Positions 7,441 through 16,945 are shown, numbered from the stretch's first letter. The stretch is DNA of 64,000 nt from JAJZGK01 sp035538795 (GCA_035538795.1 DATLJS010000037.1:1-64000); one strand, 5' to 3'. Notes: a model not told the origin generated them from the letters alone. Numbers and translations: made by a program.

Positions 7441-9891
7441 ATGCCAAGCCGGCCGCATCTCTCCACCGACCCCGCCGGACGTTTCGTCCGTCTGGTCCGG
7501 TGGGCGCGGCTGGTTTTATGGTGCGAACGACTGATCGAACGAGGCTGGCCCCTGGTCGGCCTCGTGTTTCTGTTCACCGCCCTGGCCGCGTTGGAAGTGC
7601 CGTCCCGCCTGCCGGGCTGGGCGCACGCAGGTCTGCTGGCCCTGTTCCTGGGGGGCTTGGCCGTCAGCCTGTGGCGCTTCCGCCGCCTGCGGCCGCCGAC
7701 CGTCCAGCAAGCTCATCGCCGCATCGAAGAAGACAGCGGCCTTTCCCACCGCCCCCTGGCTCTGCTGGAAGACGAATTATCGGCGGGCAAAGGCGATCCT
7801 CTGGCCACGACCCTGTGGCAGCTTCAGCGCAAGCGCGTGGCGGCCCTGTCTCCCTCTTTTCGACTGGGCGGCCCCAGGCCGGTCCTGCCGAAGGCCGATC
7901 CGCTGGGTCTTCGCGTCATCCCCCTGCTATTGCTGGCTTTCGCCTTCGCCGGCGGCCGGCTCGATTCCGCCCTGCCCGACCGTTTGAGCGCCGCCTTGTC
8001 TCCCCGCCTGGAAGGCCTGGGCGGACCGCCGCCGACATTGCAGGTCTGGGCGACCCCGCCGGCTTACACCCATCTTCCTCCTCAGCTTCTGCAACCGCGC
8101 CAAGGCCGCGTCACCCTGCCGGCCGGCTCCCGTATCCTGGCCCAGCTTCAGGGAGGCCATGGCCGTGCCGAAGCCCGCCTGGAAGGAGAAAGCCACGACT
8201 TCACCCAGGAAGGCCCGGACAGTCAGAAAGTCGAATTCGCCATCACCCAGGGCGACCGCCTGGATATCCGACAGGGCTTTTTTTCCATCGCCTCATGGCC
8301 TTTGGCCGTGATCGGCGATCAGCCCCCCACCGTCACACTGGCCGGACCGCCCGGCAAGGACCGCATCGGGCGGCTGCGCCTGGATATTCAGGGACACGAC
8401 GATTACGGCATCGTCAAACTTTGGCTTCTGCTGCGCCCCAGCGACGATCCCCGGGCCCAACCCCAGGCGCTCGAACTGCCGGTGGACGCCGACGCCGGCC
8501 CCGACCTGAAAAGCGTCCTGTGGCAAGACCTGACCGGGCATCCTTGGGCCGGTCGCACCGTCAGCCTGTCCCTGGCCGCCGAAGACGGCGCCGGACAAAA
8601 GGGCCTGAGCGATCCCATCACGGTGATCCTGCCCGAACGCAATTTCACCAACCCGGTAGCCGCGGCAGTCATCGCCCAGCGCCGCCGCCTGGCCCTGGCC
8701 CCTTCGGACCGCAGCCCGGTGATGGCCGGACTGGCCCGCATCGCCTCGGACATCAACAGCTTCCACGGCGACTACACGGTGTTCCTGGCTCTCTCCGTCT
8801 CCATTTCACGCCTGCGCTGGGACAGCTCCGACCAAGCGGTGCCCAGCGTGCTGGATATTCTCTGGCAAACCGCGCTGCGCCTTGAGGAAGGCGACAAACC
8901 GATGACTCAGAAGGCCCTGGCCGAAGTGCAAAAAGCCTTGCAGCAGGCCTTGGCCGAAAACGCTCCTCCCGCTGAAATCGCCCGTCTGATGGCCGAACTG
9001 CAAACCGTCCTCGATCAATATCTGGACGCCATGGTGCAGGACGCCTTGCGTCACGGTTTGAACGGCATGCCCGTCAATCCCGATCAGCCGACCGTCAATC
9101 CGCAGGATTTGCAGGACATGGTCGAGCAAATCAAGGACCTGGCCTCGACCGGTTCTCGCGAAGCGGCGCAGGCCATGCTGAAGCGCCTGCGCCAATTGAC
9201 CGACGGCCTGCAATCATCGGCCAAGATGCCATCCGAACAGCAGGTCCGGCAGGCTCAGTCCCTGATGGGCGAACTGAATACCATCACCAATGAGGAAAAC
9301 GCCCTGCTGGATCAGACGTTCCAGCAAAACCGCCGCCAGCAGGCCGACGACGACCGCGATGGACTGCCGATTCTTGGAGAACGCCAAAGCCGGTCCGGGC
9401 AGAGCAGCGGCGGCAATACGCCCCCCCAGGCGACCGCCCGCCAAGATGCCTTGCGCGCCCGTCTGGGCCAGGCCATGCGGAAACTGGGCGAAACCGGCGC
9501 CGATATTCCTCTGGCCTTCGGCCAGGCGGAGCGGGCCATGCGCGACTCGGCCAAGGCCTTGGCGGAGAACGATCTGCCCGACGCCGTCGACGCCCAGACC
9601 GAGGCAGTGGCCCGCTTGCAGGAGGGTGCCCGCAAAACCTTGCAGGATCTGTCGCAGCGGCTGGGCGGCGGCATGACCGGCCCGCAAGGCGCGCCAAGCA
9701 ACGCCGACCCTTTGGGACGTCCGATGCAGAACGGCGGCATGCCCAACTTGTCGGACCAGCCCCTGCCCAGTCAGTCCGACCAGAAAAAGGCCCGGGAAGT
9801 TCTCGACGAGCTGCGCCGCCGCTCGGGCGAGGCGCAACGCCCGCCGGAAGAGCGGGACTATCTGCAACGATTGCTCAAAAGCTTTTTTTAG
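7441..9891 (+). CDS. DUF4175 / TIGR02302-family membrane protein
   Basis: An 816-residue protein with two to three N-terminal transmembrane helices (roughly residues 30-85 and 160-175). A beta-rich periplasmic-type middle region follows, with the PPTLQVWATPPAYTHLPP motif. The long C-terminal half is rich in Gln, Ala and charged residues and predicted helical and coiled-coil, containing DGLPILGERQSRSG. This matches the alphaproteobacterial low-complexity family TIGR02302, which is usually found next to lysA. Its function is not known. The start is ATG 7441, just after the lysA stop; the longer upstream frame overlaps lysA and is not used. Confidence 0.85.
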   Translation: MPSRPHLSTDPAGRFVRLVRWARLVLWCERLIERGWPLVGLVFLFTALAALEVPSRLPGWAHAGLLALFLGGLAVSLWRFRRLRPPTVQQAHRRIEEDSGLSHRPLALLEDELSAGKGDPLATTLWQLQRKRVAALSPSFRLGGPRPVLPKADPLGLRVIPLLLLAFAFAGGRLDSALPDRLSAALSPRLEGLGGPPPTLQVWATPPAYTHLPPQLLQPRQGRVTLPAGSRILAQLQGGHGRAEARLEGESHDFTQEGPDSQKVEFAITQGDRLDIRQGFFSIASWPLAVIGDQPPTVTLAGPPGKDRIGRLRLDIQGHDDYGIVKLWLLLRPSDDPRAQPQALELPVDADAGPDLKSVLWQDLTGHPWAGRTVSLSLAAEDGAGQKGLSDPITVILPERNFTNPVAAAVIAQRRRLALAPSDRSPVMAGLARIASDINSFHGDYTVFLALSVSISRLRWDSSDQAVPSVLDILWQTALRLEEGDKPMTQKALAEVQKALQQALAENAPPAEIARLMAELQTVLDQYLDAMVQDALRHGLNGMPVNPDQPTVNPQDLQDMVEQIKDLASTGSREAAQAMLKRLRQLTDGLQSSAKMPSEQQVRQAQSLMGELNTITNEENALLDQTFQQNRRQQADDDRDGLPILGERQSRSGQSSGGNTPPQATARQDALRARLGQAMRKLGETGADIPLAFGQAERAMRDSAKALAENDLPDAVDAQTEAVARLQEGARKTLQDLSQRLGGGMTGPQGAPSNADPLGRPMQNGGMPNLSDQPLPSQSDQKKAREVLDELRRRSGEAQRPPEERDYLQRLLKSFF

Positions 9892-9944
9892 ACCCGGGTT
9901 CGCCAGAGCCATCCCCGCAAACGCGCAAGCGACGGTCCCGCCTT

Positions 9945-10799
9945 CTAAACCGGTTCGACCGGAACATTATCCAGCAGCCGGGCTTTCCCCAAACGGGCGG
10001 CCACCAGGATGCGGGCGGAACGGTCCAGACGGGACAGCGGCGCCAACCCTTCGGCGGCCCGCACCTCCAGATAATCCACCGAACTGAAGCCGGCGGCGAT
10101 GATCTGGTCTTTACCCCATTCTTCCTGAGACGCCGCATCGGCGCCACGGCGCAAAGCCTCGGCCATCGACGTCAGAATCCGATGCAAGGCCGGAGCGATC
10201 GCCCGCTCGGCCGCCGACAGATAGGCGTTGCGCGAGCTTAGCGCCAAGCCGTCGGCCTCGCGCACGGTGGGCACGCCGACGATGGAAACGGGAATATCCA
10301 GATCCCGCACCAAACGGCGGATGACCTGTAGTTGCTGATAATCCTTCTCACCGAACAAAGCCACGTCCGGCCCGGCTTGCAGCAGCAGCTTCGAGACCAC
10401 GGTGGCCACCCCGGCGAAATGTCCGGGACGAAACGTGCCGCACAATCCTTCCGACACGCCCGCCACCGTCACGGTGGTGGCGAAGCCTTCGGGATACATC
10501 TCCGCCACCGTCGGCGCGAACAGGCCATTGGCGCCGGCGCCGGCCAACAAGGCGGCGTCTTCGGATTCACGGCGGGGGTAGGCGGCGAAGTCTTCGTTGG
10601 GACCGAATTGGGTGGGATTGACGAACACCGTCGCCACCACCTTGTCGGCCCGCTTCAAGGCTTCGCGCACCAGGGTCAAATGGCCTTCGTGCAAAGCGCC
10701 CATGGTGGTGACCAAGGCGATTTTCAGCCCTTGCCCGCGCCAGGCGGCGACCTGGGCGCGCAAATCCGCAACCGTCCGGAAAATCGGCAAGCTGTTCAC
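9945..10799 (-). CDS. panC: Pantothenate synthetase
   Basis: This enzyme condenses pantoate and beta-alanine with ATP to give pantothenate. Landmarks are TTMGALHEGHL (HIGH-like nucleotide site), VFVNPTQFGPNEDFAAYPR, GLCGTFRPGHFAGVATVV, LFGEKDYQQLQVIRR and the KMSKS-like SSRNAYLS. Length (284 residues) is normal. AGAGG right after the panB stop is nine bases before GTG 10799, but zero and three bases before the two upstream TTG codons, so GTG 10799 is the likely start. It is the second gene of a panB-panC operon, two core genes of coenzyme A synthesis. Confidence 0.95.
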   Translation of the reverse strand: MNSLPIFRTVADLRAQVAAWRGQGLKIALVTTMGALHEGHLTLVREALKRADKVVATVFVNPTQFGPNEDFAAYPRRESEDAALLAGAGANGLFAPTVAEMYPEGFATTVTVAGVSEGLCGTFRPGHFAGVATVVSKLLLQAGPDVALFGEKDYQQLQVIRRLVRDLDIPVSIVGVPTVREADGLALSSRNAYLSAAERAIAPALHRILTSMAEALRRGADAASQEEWGKDQIIAAGFSSVDYLEVRAAEGLAPLSRLDRSARILVAARLGKARLLDNVPVEPV

Positions 10800-10811
10800 G
10801 ATCAACAACCT

Positions 10812-11642
10812 CTAATTTTTAGCCTTGGGAAGACCGAAGCAATGTTCCGGGCCGGGAAAGACGCGGCCGCGTACATCCGCGGCGTAAGCCTTGGCGGCTT
10901 CCTCGACCAATTGCCCCAGCTCGGCGTAACGCTTGACGAACTTCGGCGTGAAGGTGCCGAACAGCCCGACGATGTCTTCGGTCACCAGCACCTGTCCATC
11001 GCAAGCGACGGAAGCGCCGATACCAATGGTGGGGATCGAAATCGCGGCGCTCAAGCTGCGGGCGACCGGCTCGACGGTGCCTTCGACCACCACGGCGAAA
11101 GCGCCGGCCTCATCCACCGCCTTGGCGTCGGCATAGATGGCCGCGGCCTCCGCCTCTTCGCGCCCTTGCGCCCGGAAGCCACCCAGGGCGTTGACCAATT
11201 GGGGCTTCAGGCCGATATGAGCCAGTACGGGAATACCGCGATCGGCCAGGAAACGGATGGTCGGCGCCATCTCGACGCCGCCCTCGAGCTTGACGCCGGC
11301 GCAGCCGGTTTCGCTCATGATGCGGGCGGCGTTGCGGAAGGCCTGTTCCGGACTTTCCTGATAACTGGCGAAAGGCATGTCGATGATGACGCAGGCGGTC
11401 TGACTGCCCCGCATCACCGCCTTACCGTGATTGATCATCATGTCCAGGCTCACGCCCAGGGTGGTGTCCATGCCATAGAGCACCATGCCCAGCGAATCGC
11501 CCACCAGCAGCACGTCCACGTGGGGATCGAGCAGCCGGGCGATAGGCGTGGTATAGGCGGTCAGCATCACGACCGGCTCGGCTCCTTTGCGAGCCCGAAC
11601 ATCGCGGACGGTCATGCGCTTGGTTCTGACTTCCGTGCTCAC
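10812..11642 (-). CDS. panB: 3-methyl-2-oxobutanoate hydroxymethyltransferase
   Basis: A 276-residue TIM-barrel enzyme that adds a hydroxymethyl group from methylene-tetrahydrofolate to 2-oxoisovalerate, giving ketopantoate. Typical motifs are MLTAYTTPIARLLD, LLVGDSLGMVLYG, VIIDMPFASYQ, GVKLEGG, AHIGLKPQ and TIGIGAS. A near-perfect AGGAGG precedes the GTG start at 11642. The TAG stop lies 12 bp before the panC start, so the two form a pantothenate operon. Confidence 0.96.
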   Translation of the reverse strand: MSTEVRTKRMTVRDVRARKGAEPVVMLTAYTTPIARLLDPHVDVLLVGDSLGMVLYGMDTTLGVSLDMMINHGKAVMRGSQTACVIIDMPFASYQESPEQAFRNAARIMSETGCAGVKLEGGVEMAPTIRFLADRGIPVLAHIGLKPQLVNALGGFRAQGREEAEAAAIYADAKAVDEAGAFAVVVEGTVEPVARSLSAAISIPTIGIGASVACDGQVLVTEDIVGLFGTFTPKFVKRYAELGQLVEEAAKAYAADVRGRVFPGPEHCFGLPKAKN

Positions 11643-11732
11643 CGGAACCTCCTCCCGGAATTGCTTCCAACGGCCCCTCTTGCGGGAGCCGGGTTCTCAT
11701 ACAATGTTTTTGCGGGTGCGAAAAGCGGAGCG

Positions 11733-12464
11733 TCAGGCCCCTTCGGCGATACGCTCCAGGTCGCTCAACTGCCTGATCGCCACATGGGTGGCGTCGGGCA
11801 GCGTGATCAGCCCGTCCTTCTTGAACGAAGTCAGGGTACGGCTGACCGTTTCGATGGTCAGCCCCAGATAATCCGCGATGTCCGACCGGCTCATGGCCAG
11901 ATGGAACAGCGGGGCCGGTTCCTTGCCGCCCAAACGCTGGGCCAGGGTGCATAGAAAGGTCGCCACCTTCTCCCGCGCCGTCTTGCGGCCCAGCAGCAGC
12001 ATCTGTTCGTGCGCCGCCGCCAGTTCATAGATGGTGGCGCCCAACAAGCGCTTTTCCAGCATGGGAATATCGTCGAACAGCAATTCCAGCTTCCGCCGCG
12101 GGAAGCGGCACAGAATGCTGGGCGTCATGGACTCGGCGGTATAGACGTATCCCCCCTTCTTCGACAGGCCGAAGAAGTCGCCGGGGAACAAAAAGGCGGT
12201 AATCTGTCTGCGCCCGTCGGACAGCAGTTTGTACAGCTTCACCGCCCCGTGCGAGATGGAATAAAGATGCAGGGCAGGGTCGCCCTCGCGGAAAATGGTG
12301 GTCGCGGGTTCCGCCGAGGTCTGGCCCAGGATGGCTCCCAGCCGCCGCACCGAATCCGGGGGCAAGCCATGGCAGAAAGCCAGTTCTCCCAGGTCGCAGC
12401 TGGAACAAGGCATCATCGTGCCTTCGGTTTTTTCCCGTTCCGTGCCCAGATCGAATGGAGGCAT
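11733..12464 (-). CDS. fnr: FNR/FnrN-type oxygen-sensing Crp-family regulator
   Basis: A 243-residue Crp/Fnr activator. Four cysteines fit a [4Fe-4S] oxygen sensor: Cys20-X2-Cys23-X7-Cys31 at the N-terminus plus Cys119 in the beta-roll (SILCRFP). The CX2CX7C spacing is that of rhizobial FnrN/AadR rather than E. coli FNR. The helix-turn-helix RSDIADYLGLTIETVSRTL contains the E..SR residues that read TTGAT half-sites, and a perfect TTGAT-N4-ATCAA site lies before ccoN in this window. An ATG pair at 12416 has a better ribosome site (GAAGG), so the protein may be 16 residues shorter. It sits beside ccoS, and the oxidase is its obvious target. Confidence 0.92.
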   Translation of the reverse strand: MPPFDLGTEREKTEGTMMPCSSCDLGELAFCHGLPPDSVRRLGAILGQTSAEPATTIFREGDPALHLYSISHGAVKLYKLLSDGRRQITAFLFPGDFFGLSKKGGYVYTAESMTPSILCRFPRRKLELLFDDIPMLEKRLLGATIYELAAAHEQMLLLGRKTAREKVATFLCTLAQRLGGKEPAPLFHLAMSRSDIADYLGLTIETVSRTLTSFKKDGLITLPDATHVAIRQLSDLERIAEGA

Positions 12465-12543
12465 TGCGTACCGGACCTTGTTCCAGACCCCGATGGATTG
12501 CGATCATTATACGCCTTGGGGGCGGAACGCAAGAAAGCTGCCC

Positions 12544-12771
12544 CTATGGCTTGGGTTCAGGGCTCTCTTTATCAACCGCTTCGACAGCCCCGGTCTCGGC
12601 GACCGGAGCCGCGACCGGCGGTTTGATCGCATCGTCGTAGTCGAACAGAATACGGTTGGCCGCACCGTCCAGGTCTTCAAACTGACCAGAGCGCAAGGAC
12701 CACAAGAAGGCGACAAGTCCGATGGTTCCCAAAGCCAGGGCCACCGGTATCAGCATCAGAATTGCTTTCAC
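12544..12771 (-). CDS. ccoS: cbb3-type oxidase assembly protein CcoS
   Basis: A 75-residue single-span membrane protein. The helix LMLIPVALALGTIGLVAFLW followed by SLRSGQFEDLDGAANRILFDYD is the CcoS/FixS signature; the Pro/Ala-rich tail is variable. CcoS is needed for cofactor insertion into the cbb3 oxidase. Two tandem GTG codons could start it (12774 and 12771). GGGAGG lies two and five bases before them, so 12771 is preferred; it also gives a GTGA overlap with the ccoI stop. Confidence 0.9.
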   Translation of the reverse strand: MKAILMLIPVALALGTIGLVAFLWSLRSGQFEDLDGAANRILFDYDDAIKPPVAAPVAETGAVEAVDKESPEPKP

Positions 12772-15107
12772 CACAGCCTCCCACGGGCCAGTCTCAGAGC
12801 GTTGGCGATGACGATCACCGACGAGGTGGACATAGCGATGGACGCGATCAGCGGCGTCACCATGCCCATCACCGCCATGGGGATGGTGAACAGGTTATAG
12901 CACAACGCCAGTCCGAAATTCTGCTTTACCAATTGGCCGGCCTTGAAGGACACCGCCAGACTCTCCACCACCGGTGCCAGGCGATGCCCCTGGAAAACGA
13001 TATCCGCCGCCGTCTGGCTGACGTCCACCGCCGAGGATGGCGACATGGAGACATGGGCCGAGGCTAGGGCGGGCGCATCGTTCAGGCCGTCGCCGACCAT
13101 CAGCACGCGCCGGCCTTGTTCCGCCAATTCGGCCAGACGGGCGCATTTGTCGGCAGGCGAACAGCCCGCCCGCCAATCGGCGACCCCCACCTCGGCGGCG
13201 ATCTTCGCCACCGTGCCGGCGCGGTCGCCCGACAGCAGTTCCACCTTGAAGCCGCGTCTCTTCAGCTTAGCCACCACTTCGGCGGCGTCCTGACGCGGGC
13301 GGTCGGCAAAGGTGAAACGCACGGGGGCCTGGCCGGGACGCAGCAGGAAAAGCTCGGGTCCTTCGGCAGCGTTCTCATCGTCGGCCAAACCCAGCCAGCG
13401 GCGGCCGCCCAATTTCACGTCGCCCCATTCCAAGCCGCAGCCGGGAACCTCGCGCACGCCCTCGGCAACCGGAATTCCCGGTACGGCGCGGCTGATGGCG
13501 CGGGCCACCGGATGCTTGCTGGCGGCAGCAATGGACGCGGCCAGCCGCAGGTCCTCTTCGCCATAGGCCTTGGACTCGATCAGTTCGGGCCGGCCGATGG
13601 TCAGGGTGCCGGTCTTGTCGAACACCACCGTATCGACTTGAGACAGGCGTTCCTGGGCCGTCGCCGATTTGATCAGGATGCCCTGGCGCAACAGACGGCC
13701 CGAGGCCACGACCTGCACCACCGGCACCGCCAGCGCCAAAGCGCAGGGACAGGTGATGATCAGCACCGAAACGGCATAAAGCAGCGCCACCTGCCAGGGG
13801 GTGTCGCTGAGGATTTCCCAGCCGAGGAAGGTGGACAGGCCCATCAAATGCACGACGGGAGCGTAGTAGCGGGCCACCCGGTCGGCCACAGCCACATATT
13901 TGGCGCGGCCCTGTTCGGCCACTTCCATCATGCGGACGATTTCCGACAGCAGGGTATTCTCCCCCACCGCCGTCACCGTCATGCGCAAAGCGCCCGACAG
14001 GTTCAGCGTTCCGGCGAACACCGCGCCGCCCGGCGCGATTTCCGCCGGCACCGTTTCGCCGGTCAGCAGGCTGGTATCCAATTCCGACGTTCCGTCGGTG
14101 ACCGTGCCGTCGGCGCCGATGCGTTCGCCCGCCGAAACAAGAACGGTCATGCCGACCCTGACCTGATCCGAGGGCAACAGACGGCGGGTGCCGTCTTCCT
14201 CCAGCACCGTCACCGCCGTCGCTCCGAGCGACAGCAGATGCTCGGCCGCCGAACGGGCGCGCCCGCGGGCGCGGCTGTCCAGATAACGGCCGATCAGCAG
14301 GAAGAACAGCAGTGTGATGGCAGCGTCGAAGTAAGCATGGTGCCCGCCGTGCATGGTTTCCCACAGGCTCATGCCTGAGGCCAGGGTCACGCCGATGGTG
14401 ATCGGCACATCCATGTTGGTGCGCTTGGCCGCCAGGGCGGTAAAAGCCGAACGGGCAAAGGGACGCACGCAATAGAGCACCGCCGGCAAGGCGATCAGGG
14501 CCGAAATCCAATGGAACAATTGGCGGGTGGCGTAATCCATGCTGCCGGCGTCGCCGGCCCAGATGGATACGGAAAACAGCATGACGTTGCCGGCGGCGAA
14601 ACCGGCCACTGCCATGGCCCGCAACAGCTCCTTTTCCTGCCGTTCGGCCTCTTTGCCCAAGCGGGCCGGGTCGTAAGGCAGCAGGTGATAGCCGATGGCC
14701 GTGACCGGAGCCACCAGGGTGTTGGCGTCGTTCTCGTCCGGCCGCCAACGGATGACCAGACGGCGGGTGGTCATGTTCATGCGCGCCGTCTCCACACCCG
14801 GCTGACGAGCCAAAAGGCTTTCGATCAGCCAGACGCAGGCGGCGCAATGCATGCCCTCGACCATCAAATGCAGAGTATGCAAACCGTCGTCCCCCACTTT
14901 GACGTGAGGGCTGTAATCCATCGGGCCGCCCTCGTCGTCAGGGCGCAAGGGGCGCACCGAGGGATCGATGGCCCGGCGCTGGTAATAGCTGTCCAGCCCA
15001 AGGCCGCGCACCAGCGCATAGGCGCCTTGGCAGCCTTTGCAGCAGAAATCAGGCCCGGCGTTGGACGCCGGGCCGATATCCGATCCGCAATGCGCGCAAA
15101 GGGTCAT
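12768..15107 (-). CDS. ccoI: P1B-type copper-exporting ATPase CcoI
   Basis: A 779-residue heavy-metal P-type ATPase that delivers copper for the cbb3 oxidase binuclear centre. The N-terminus has CAHCGSDIG and FCCKGCQGAYALV, the cysteine-rich head typical of CcoI/FixI, then a GMHCAACVWLIES metal-binding domain. The transmembrane metal site CPCALALA, phosphorylation motif VVFDKTGTLT, HP motif (SKHPVARA) and hinge GDGLNDAPALA are all present. ATG 15107 is chosen because it overlaps the ccoH stop (TGATG); an upstream extension of 24 residues lies inside ccoH. It overlaps ccoS. Confidence 0.95.
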   Translation of the reverse strand: MTLCAHCGSDIGPASNAGPDFCCKGCQGAYALVRGLGLDSYYQRRAIDPSVRPLRPDDEGGPMDYSPHVKVGDDGLHTLHLMVEGMHCAACVWLIESLLARQPGVETARMNMTTRRLVIRWRPDENDANTLVAPVTAIGYHLLPYDPARLGKEAERQEKELLRAMAVAGFAAGNVMLFSVSIWAGDAGSMDYATRQLFHWISALIALPAVLYCVRPFARSAFTALAAKRTNMDVPITIGVTLASGMSLWETMHGGHHAYFDAAITLLFFLLIGRYLDSRARGRARSAAEHLLSLGATAVTVLEEDGTRRLLPSDQVRVGMTVLVSAGERIGADGTVTDGTSELDTSLLTGETVPAEIAPGGAVFAGTLNLSGALRMTVTAVGENTLLSEIVRMMEVAEQGRAKYVAVADRVARYYAPVVHLMGLSTFLGWEILSDTPWQVALLYAVSVLIITCPCALALAVPVVQVVASGRLLRQGILIKSATAQERLSQVDTVVFDKTGTLTIGRPELIESKAYGEEDLRLAASIAAASKHPVARAISRAVPGIPVAEGVREVPGCGLEWGDVKLGGRRWLGLADDENAAEGPELFLLRPGQAPVRFTFADRPRQDAAEVVAKLKRRGFKVELLSGDRAGTVAKIAAEVGVADWRAGCSPADKCARLAELAEQGRRVLMVGDGLNDAPALASAHVSMSPSSAVDVSQTAADIVFQGHRLAPVVESLAVSFKAGQLVKQNFGLALCYNLFTIPMAVMGMVTPLIASIAMSTSSVIVIANALRLARGRLW

Positions 15108-15610
15108 CAGGGAACAAGCACGCGCTGGCTGAACTTGTATTGCGTCTCGCCCAAACGGGCGATGACGCTGATTTCCCACTGGCCGGGCATATCCAGAGGC
15201 GCCAGCGCCACGTATTGACCGGCGGTCTTCTCCACCAGATCCACTTTGAGATCGTGGCCCGCCTGGGTCGGGCGGACGATTTCCGCCTGCACCGACAGCC
15301 CCTTGACCGGCTGGCCGGCCTTGTCGAGATAGGACACGGTTACGTCGGCGTCATGGCGCTGCGCGTTGGAGGGGTCGTGGGGAACCACCTGGGCATCGAC
15401 GGTCCAGCCCAGCTTTTCCTGTTCCTTGGCCTGGGCCAGAACCTGATTGTAGGCCAGTCCCTTGTCATAGGCCTGTTCGGTCTGCAGCCCGGTAAAGGTC
15501 CGCACCGCGGACGAGGCCATCACAAGATTAACCGCCAACACCACCAGGAACACGCCCACGAAGATATAGGGATACCACCAGCCAGGGCGCCTTGAAGTCG
15601 TCGTGTTCAT
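15107..15610 (-). CDS. ccoH: cbb3 oxidase assembly protein CcoH (FixH)
   Basis: A 167-residue protein with one N-terminal membrane helix (WWYPYIFVGVFLVVLAVNLVM) and a periplasmic FixH domain: SAVRTFTGLQTEQAYDKGLAYN near the start, and QAGHDLKVDL and MPGQWEISVIARLGE towards the end. FixH helps assemble the cbb3 oxidase together with CcoI. ATG 15610 has GGAG seven bases before it. No ccoG (rdxA/fixG) gene lies upstream: a 276-bp gap with a terminator separates it from ccoP. Confidence 0.92.
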   Translation of the reverse strand: MNTTTSRRPGWWYPYIFVGVFLVVLAVNLVMASSAVRTFTGLQTEQAYDKGLAYNQVLAQAKEQEKLGWTVDAQVVPHDPSNAQRHDADVTVSYLDKAGQPVKGLSVQAEIVRPTQAGHDLKVDLVEKTAGQYVALAPLDMPGQWEISVIARLGETQYKFSQRVLVP

Positions 15611-15830
15611 TGTTGCTCCGGTCCTGAGAACAGGGTGTCTGATCAATGCCGGCTGCCGGTGACCGGCATCGCGGGAAGCGCGACGCGATCATGTATGGCC
15701 TGTTGGGCGGACATTTCCACCACAGCCGCCGGGCAGTGGCTGTTTTACCGCTTTCACATCCCCGCCGTCGACCCCCATCGCACAGGCCGGCAAGATATCT
15801 TTCCCGGATCGAACGAAAGCATGCCGGCAA

Positions 15831-15864
15831 AAGAAAGACGCCGCCGGGTTTCCCCGGCGGCGTC
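15831..15864 (-). terminator. Intrinsic terminator after ccoNOQP
   Basis: A perfect 12-bp stem (15837-15848 with 15853-15864) with a 4-nt loop is followed on the minus strand by TTTCTT. It lies 23 bp past the ccoP stop. It indicates that ccoHIS is read at least partly from its own promoter within 15611-15836. I see no FNR box in that gap. Confidence 0.8.
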
Positions 15865-15886
15865 CAACTTCACGTGATCCGCAAGC

Positions 15887-16765
15887 TTACTTGCCGCCGC
15901 CCAGGGAATGGACGTAGACAGCCAGCTGCTTGATGGTGGCGTCGTCGAAACGCTCGGACCAAGCGGGCATAGAGCCGTGCTTCGGAGCCTTGACCTGCGA
16001 GATGATCTCGGCCTTCTGGTCCTTGCCCTTGTACAGCCAGGCACCGGCAGCCAGCGCCGGAGCGCCGACGGCCTGCGAGCCTTCACCCGATTCGCCGTGG
16101 CAAGCCGAGCAGCCGTTGCCGGCAAAGATGTCCTTGCCGCGGGCAGCGGCAGCGGCATCCTTGGAGCTTTTCGACAGCGACAGCACATACTCGGCCAGAT
16201 CGGACAGCTGGGCGTCGTTCAGAACGTCGCCGCCGCCGAAGGCCGGCATCTCGCTTTGACGCGAGTTGGCGTTGGCATTGCGGACACCATAGGAGATGGT
16301 GGTCTTGATGTCTTCCAGCGTACCGCCCCACAGCCAATTGTCATCAGCCAGAGCCGGGAAGCCGTAAGCGCCGACGCCGCCGGCGCCATGGCACGGAGCG
16401 CAGGTGTCCTTGAACACCGAGGCGCCACCCGCCAGAGCGAAGTTCAGCAGGTCCTTGTCCTTGACGATGTCGTCAAGCGAGGCGTTCTGGATCTTCGACA
16501 GATACACGCCCTTGGCGGCCTTGGCCTTGTCCAGGTCCTGAGCCACCTGCGAGCGGGCATGCCAGCCGAAGGTGCCGGCCCAATAACCGTTCACGGTCGG
16601 CCAGCTCGGGTAAACGATCCAGTAGGCAATGGCCCAGACGATCGTGATCAGAAATACCCACACCCACCACTTCGGCAGGGGAGTGTTCAGTTCTTTAATG
16701 CCGTCCCACTCGTGGCCAGTCGTGTACTGGCCGGAGACGGTGTCCTTCTCAACATTGGTCGCCAT
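15887..16765 (-). CDS. ccoP: cbb3-type cytochrome c oxidase diheme subunit CcoP
   Basis: A 292-residue membrane-anchored diheme cytochrome c. The N-terminus HEWDGIKELNTPLPKWWVW leads into one transmembrane helix (about residues 33-52). Two periplasmic cytochrome c domains follow, with CAPCH and CSACH heme motifs and downstream Met ligands (SEMPAFGG and GSMPAWSERF). It passes electrons to CcoO in the high-affinity oxidase. Its start lies two bases after the ccoQ stop. Confidence 0.97.
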   Translation of the reverse strand: MATNVEKDTVSGQYTTGHEWDGIKELNTPLPKWWVWVFLITIVWAIAYWIVYPSWPTVNGYWAGTFGWHARSQVAQDLDKAKAAKGVYLSKIQNASLDDIVKDKDLLNFALAGGASVFKDTCAPCHGAGGVGAYGFPALADDNWLWGGTLEDIKTTISYGVRNANANSRQSEMPAFGGGDVLNDAQLSDLAEYVLSLSKSSKDAAAAARGKDIFAGNGCSACHGESGEGSQAVGAPALAAGAWLYKGKDQKAEIISQVKAPKHGSMPAWSERFDDATIKQLAVYVHSLGGGK

Positions 16766-16767
16766 CT

Positions 16768-16929
16768 TCAGCGCTCCTCGTTGTCTTCATTCTTCGGCGG
16801 GGGACTGATCCCCGGAACCCCTTGAGAACAGTTGGGCTTGGATACCCACAACACTGCCCCGCAGAAGAAAATCATCACCCACAATCCCCAGAGGGAGCGA
16901 AAGGTCCCGATAACGGGATCAAGAACCAT
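16768..16929 (-). CDS. ccoQ: cbb3 oxidase small subunit CcoQ
   Basis: A 53-residue protein, found by reading the minus strand between ccoO and ccoP. It starts MVLDPVIGTFRSLWGLWVM, has one helix (LWVMIFFCGAVLWV) and a short polar tail ending NEDNEER. Position, size and the RSLWxxWV pattern fit CcoQ, which stabilises the cbb3 complex. The tail lacks the W-Y-x-P-K / IPL motif usual in CcoQ; that motif is present in a second copy at 43966-44139. The stop is two bases before the ccoP start. Confidence 0.85.
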   Translation of the reverse strand: MVLDPVIGTFRSLWGLWVMIFFCGAVLWVSKPNCSQGVPGISPPPKNEDNEER

Positions 16930-16945
16930 TCGCTCTAAACCCCTC

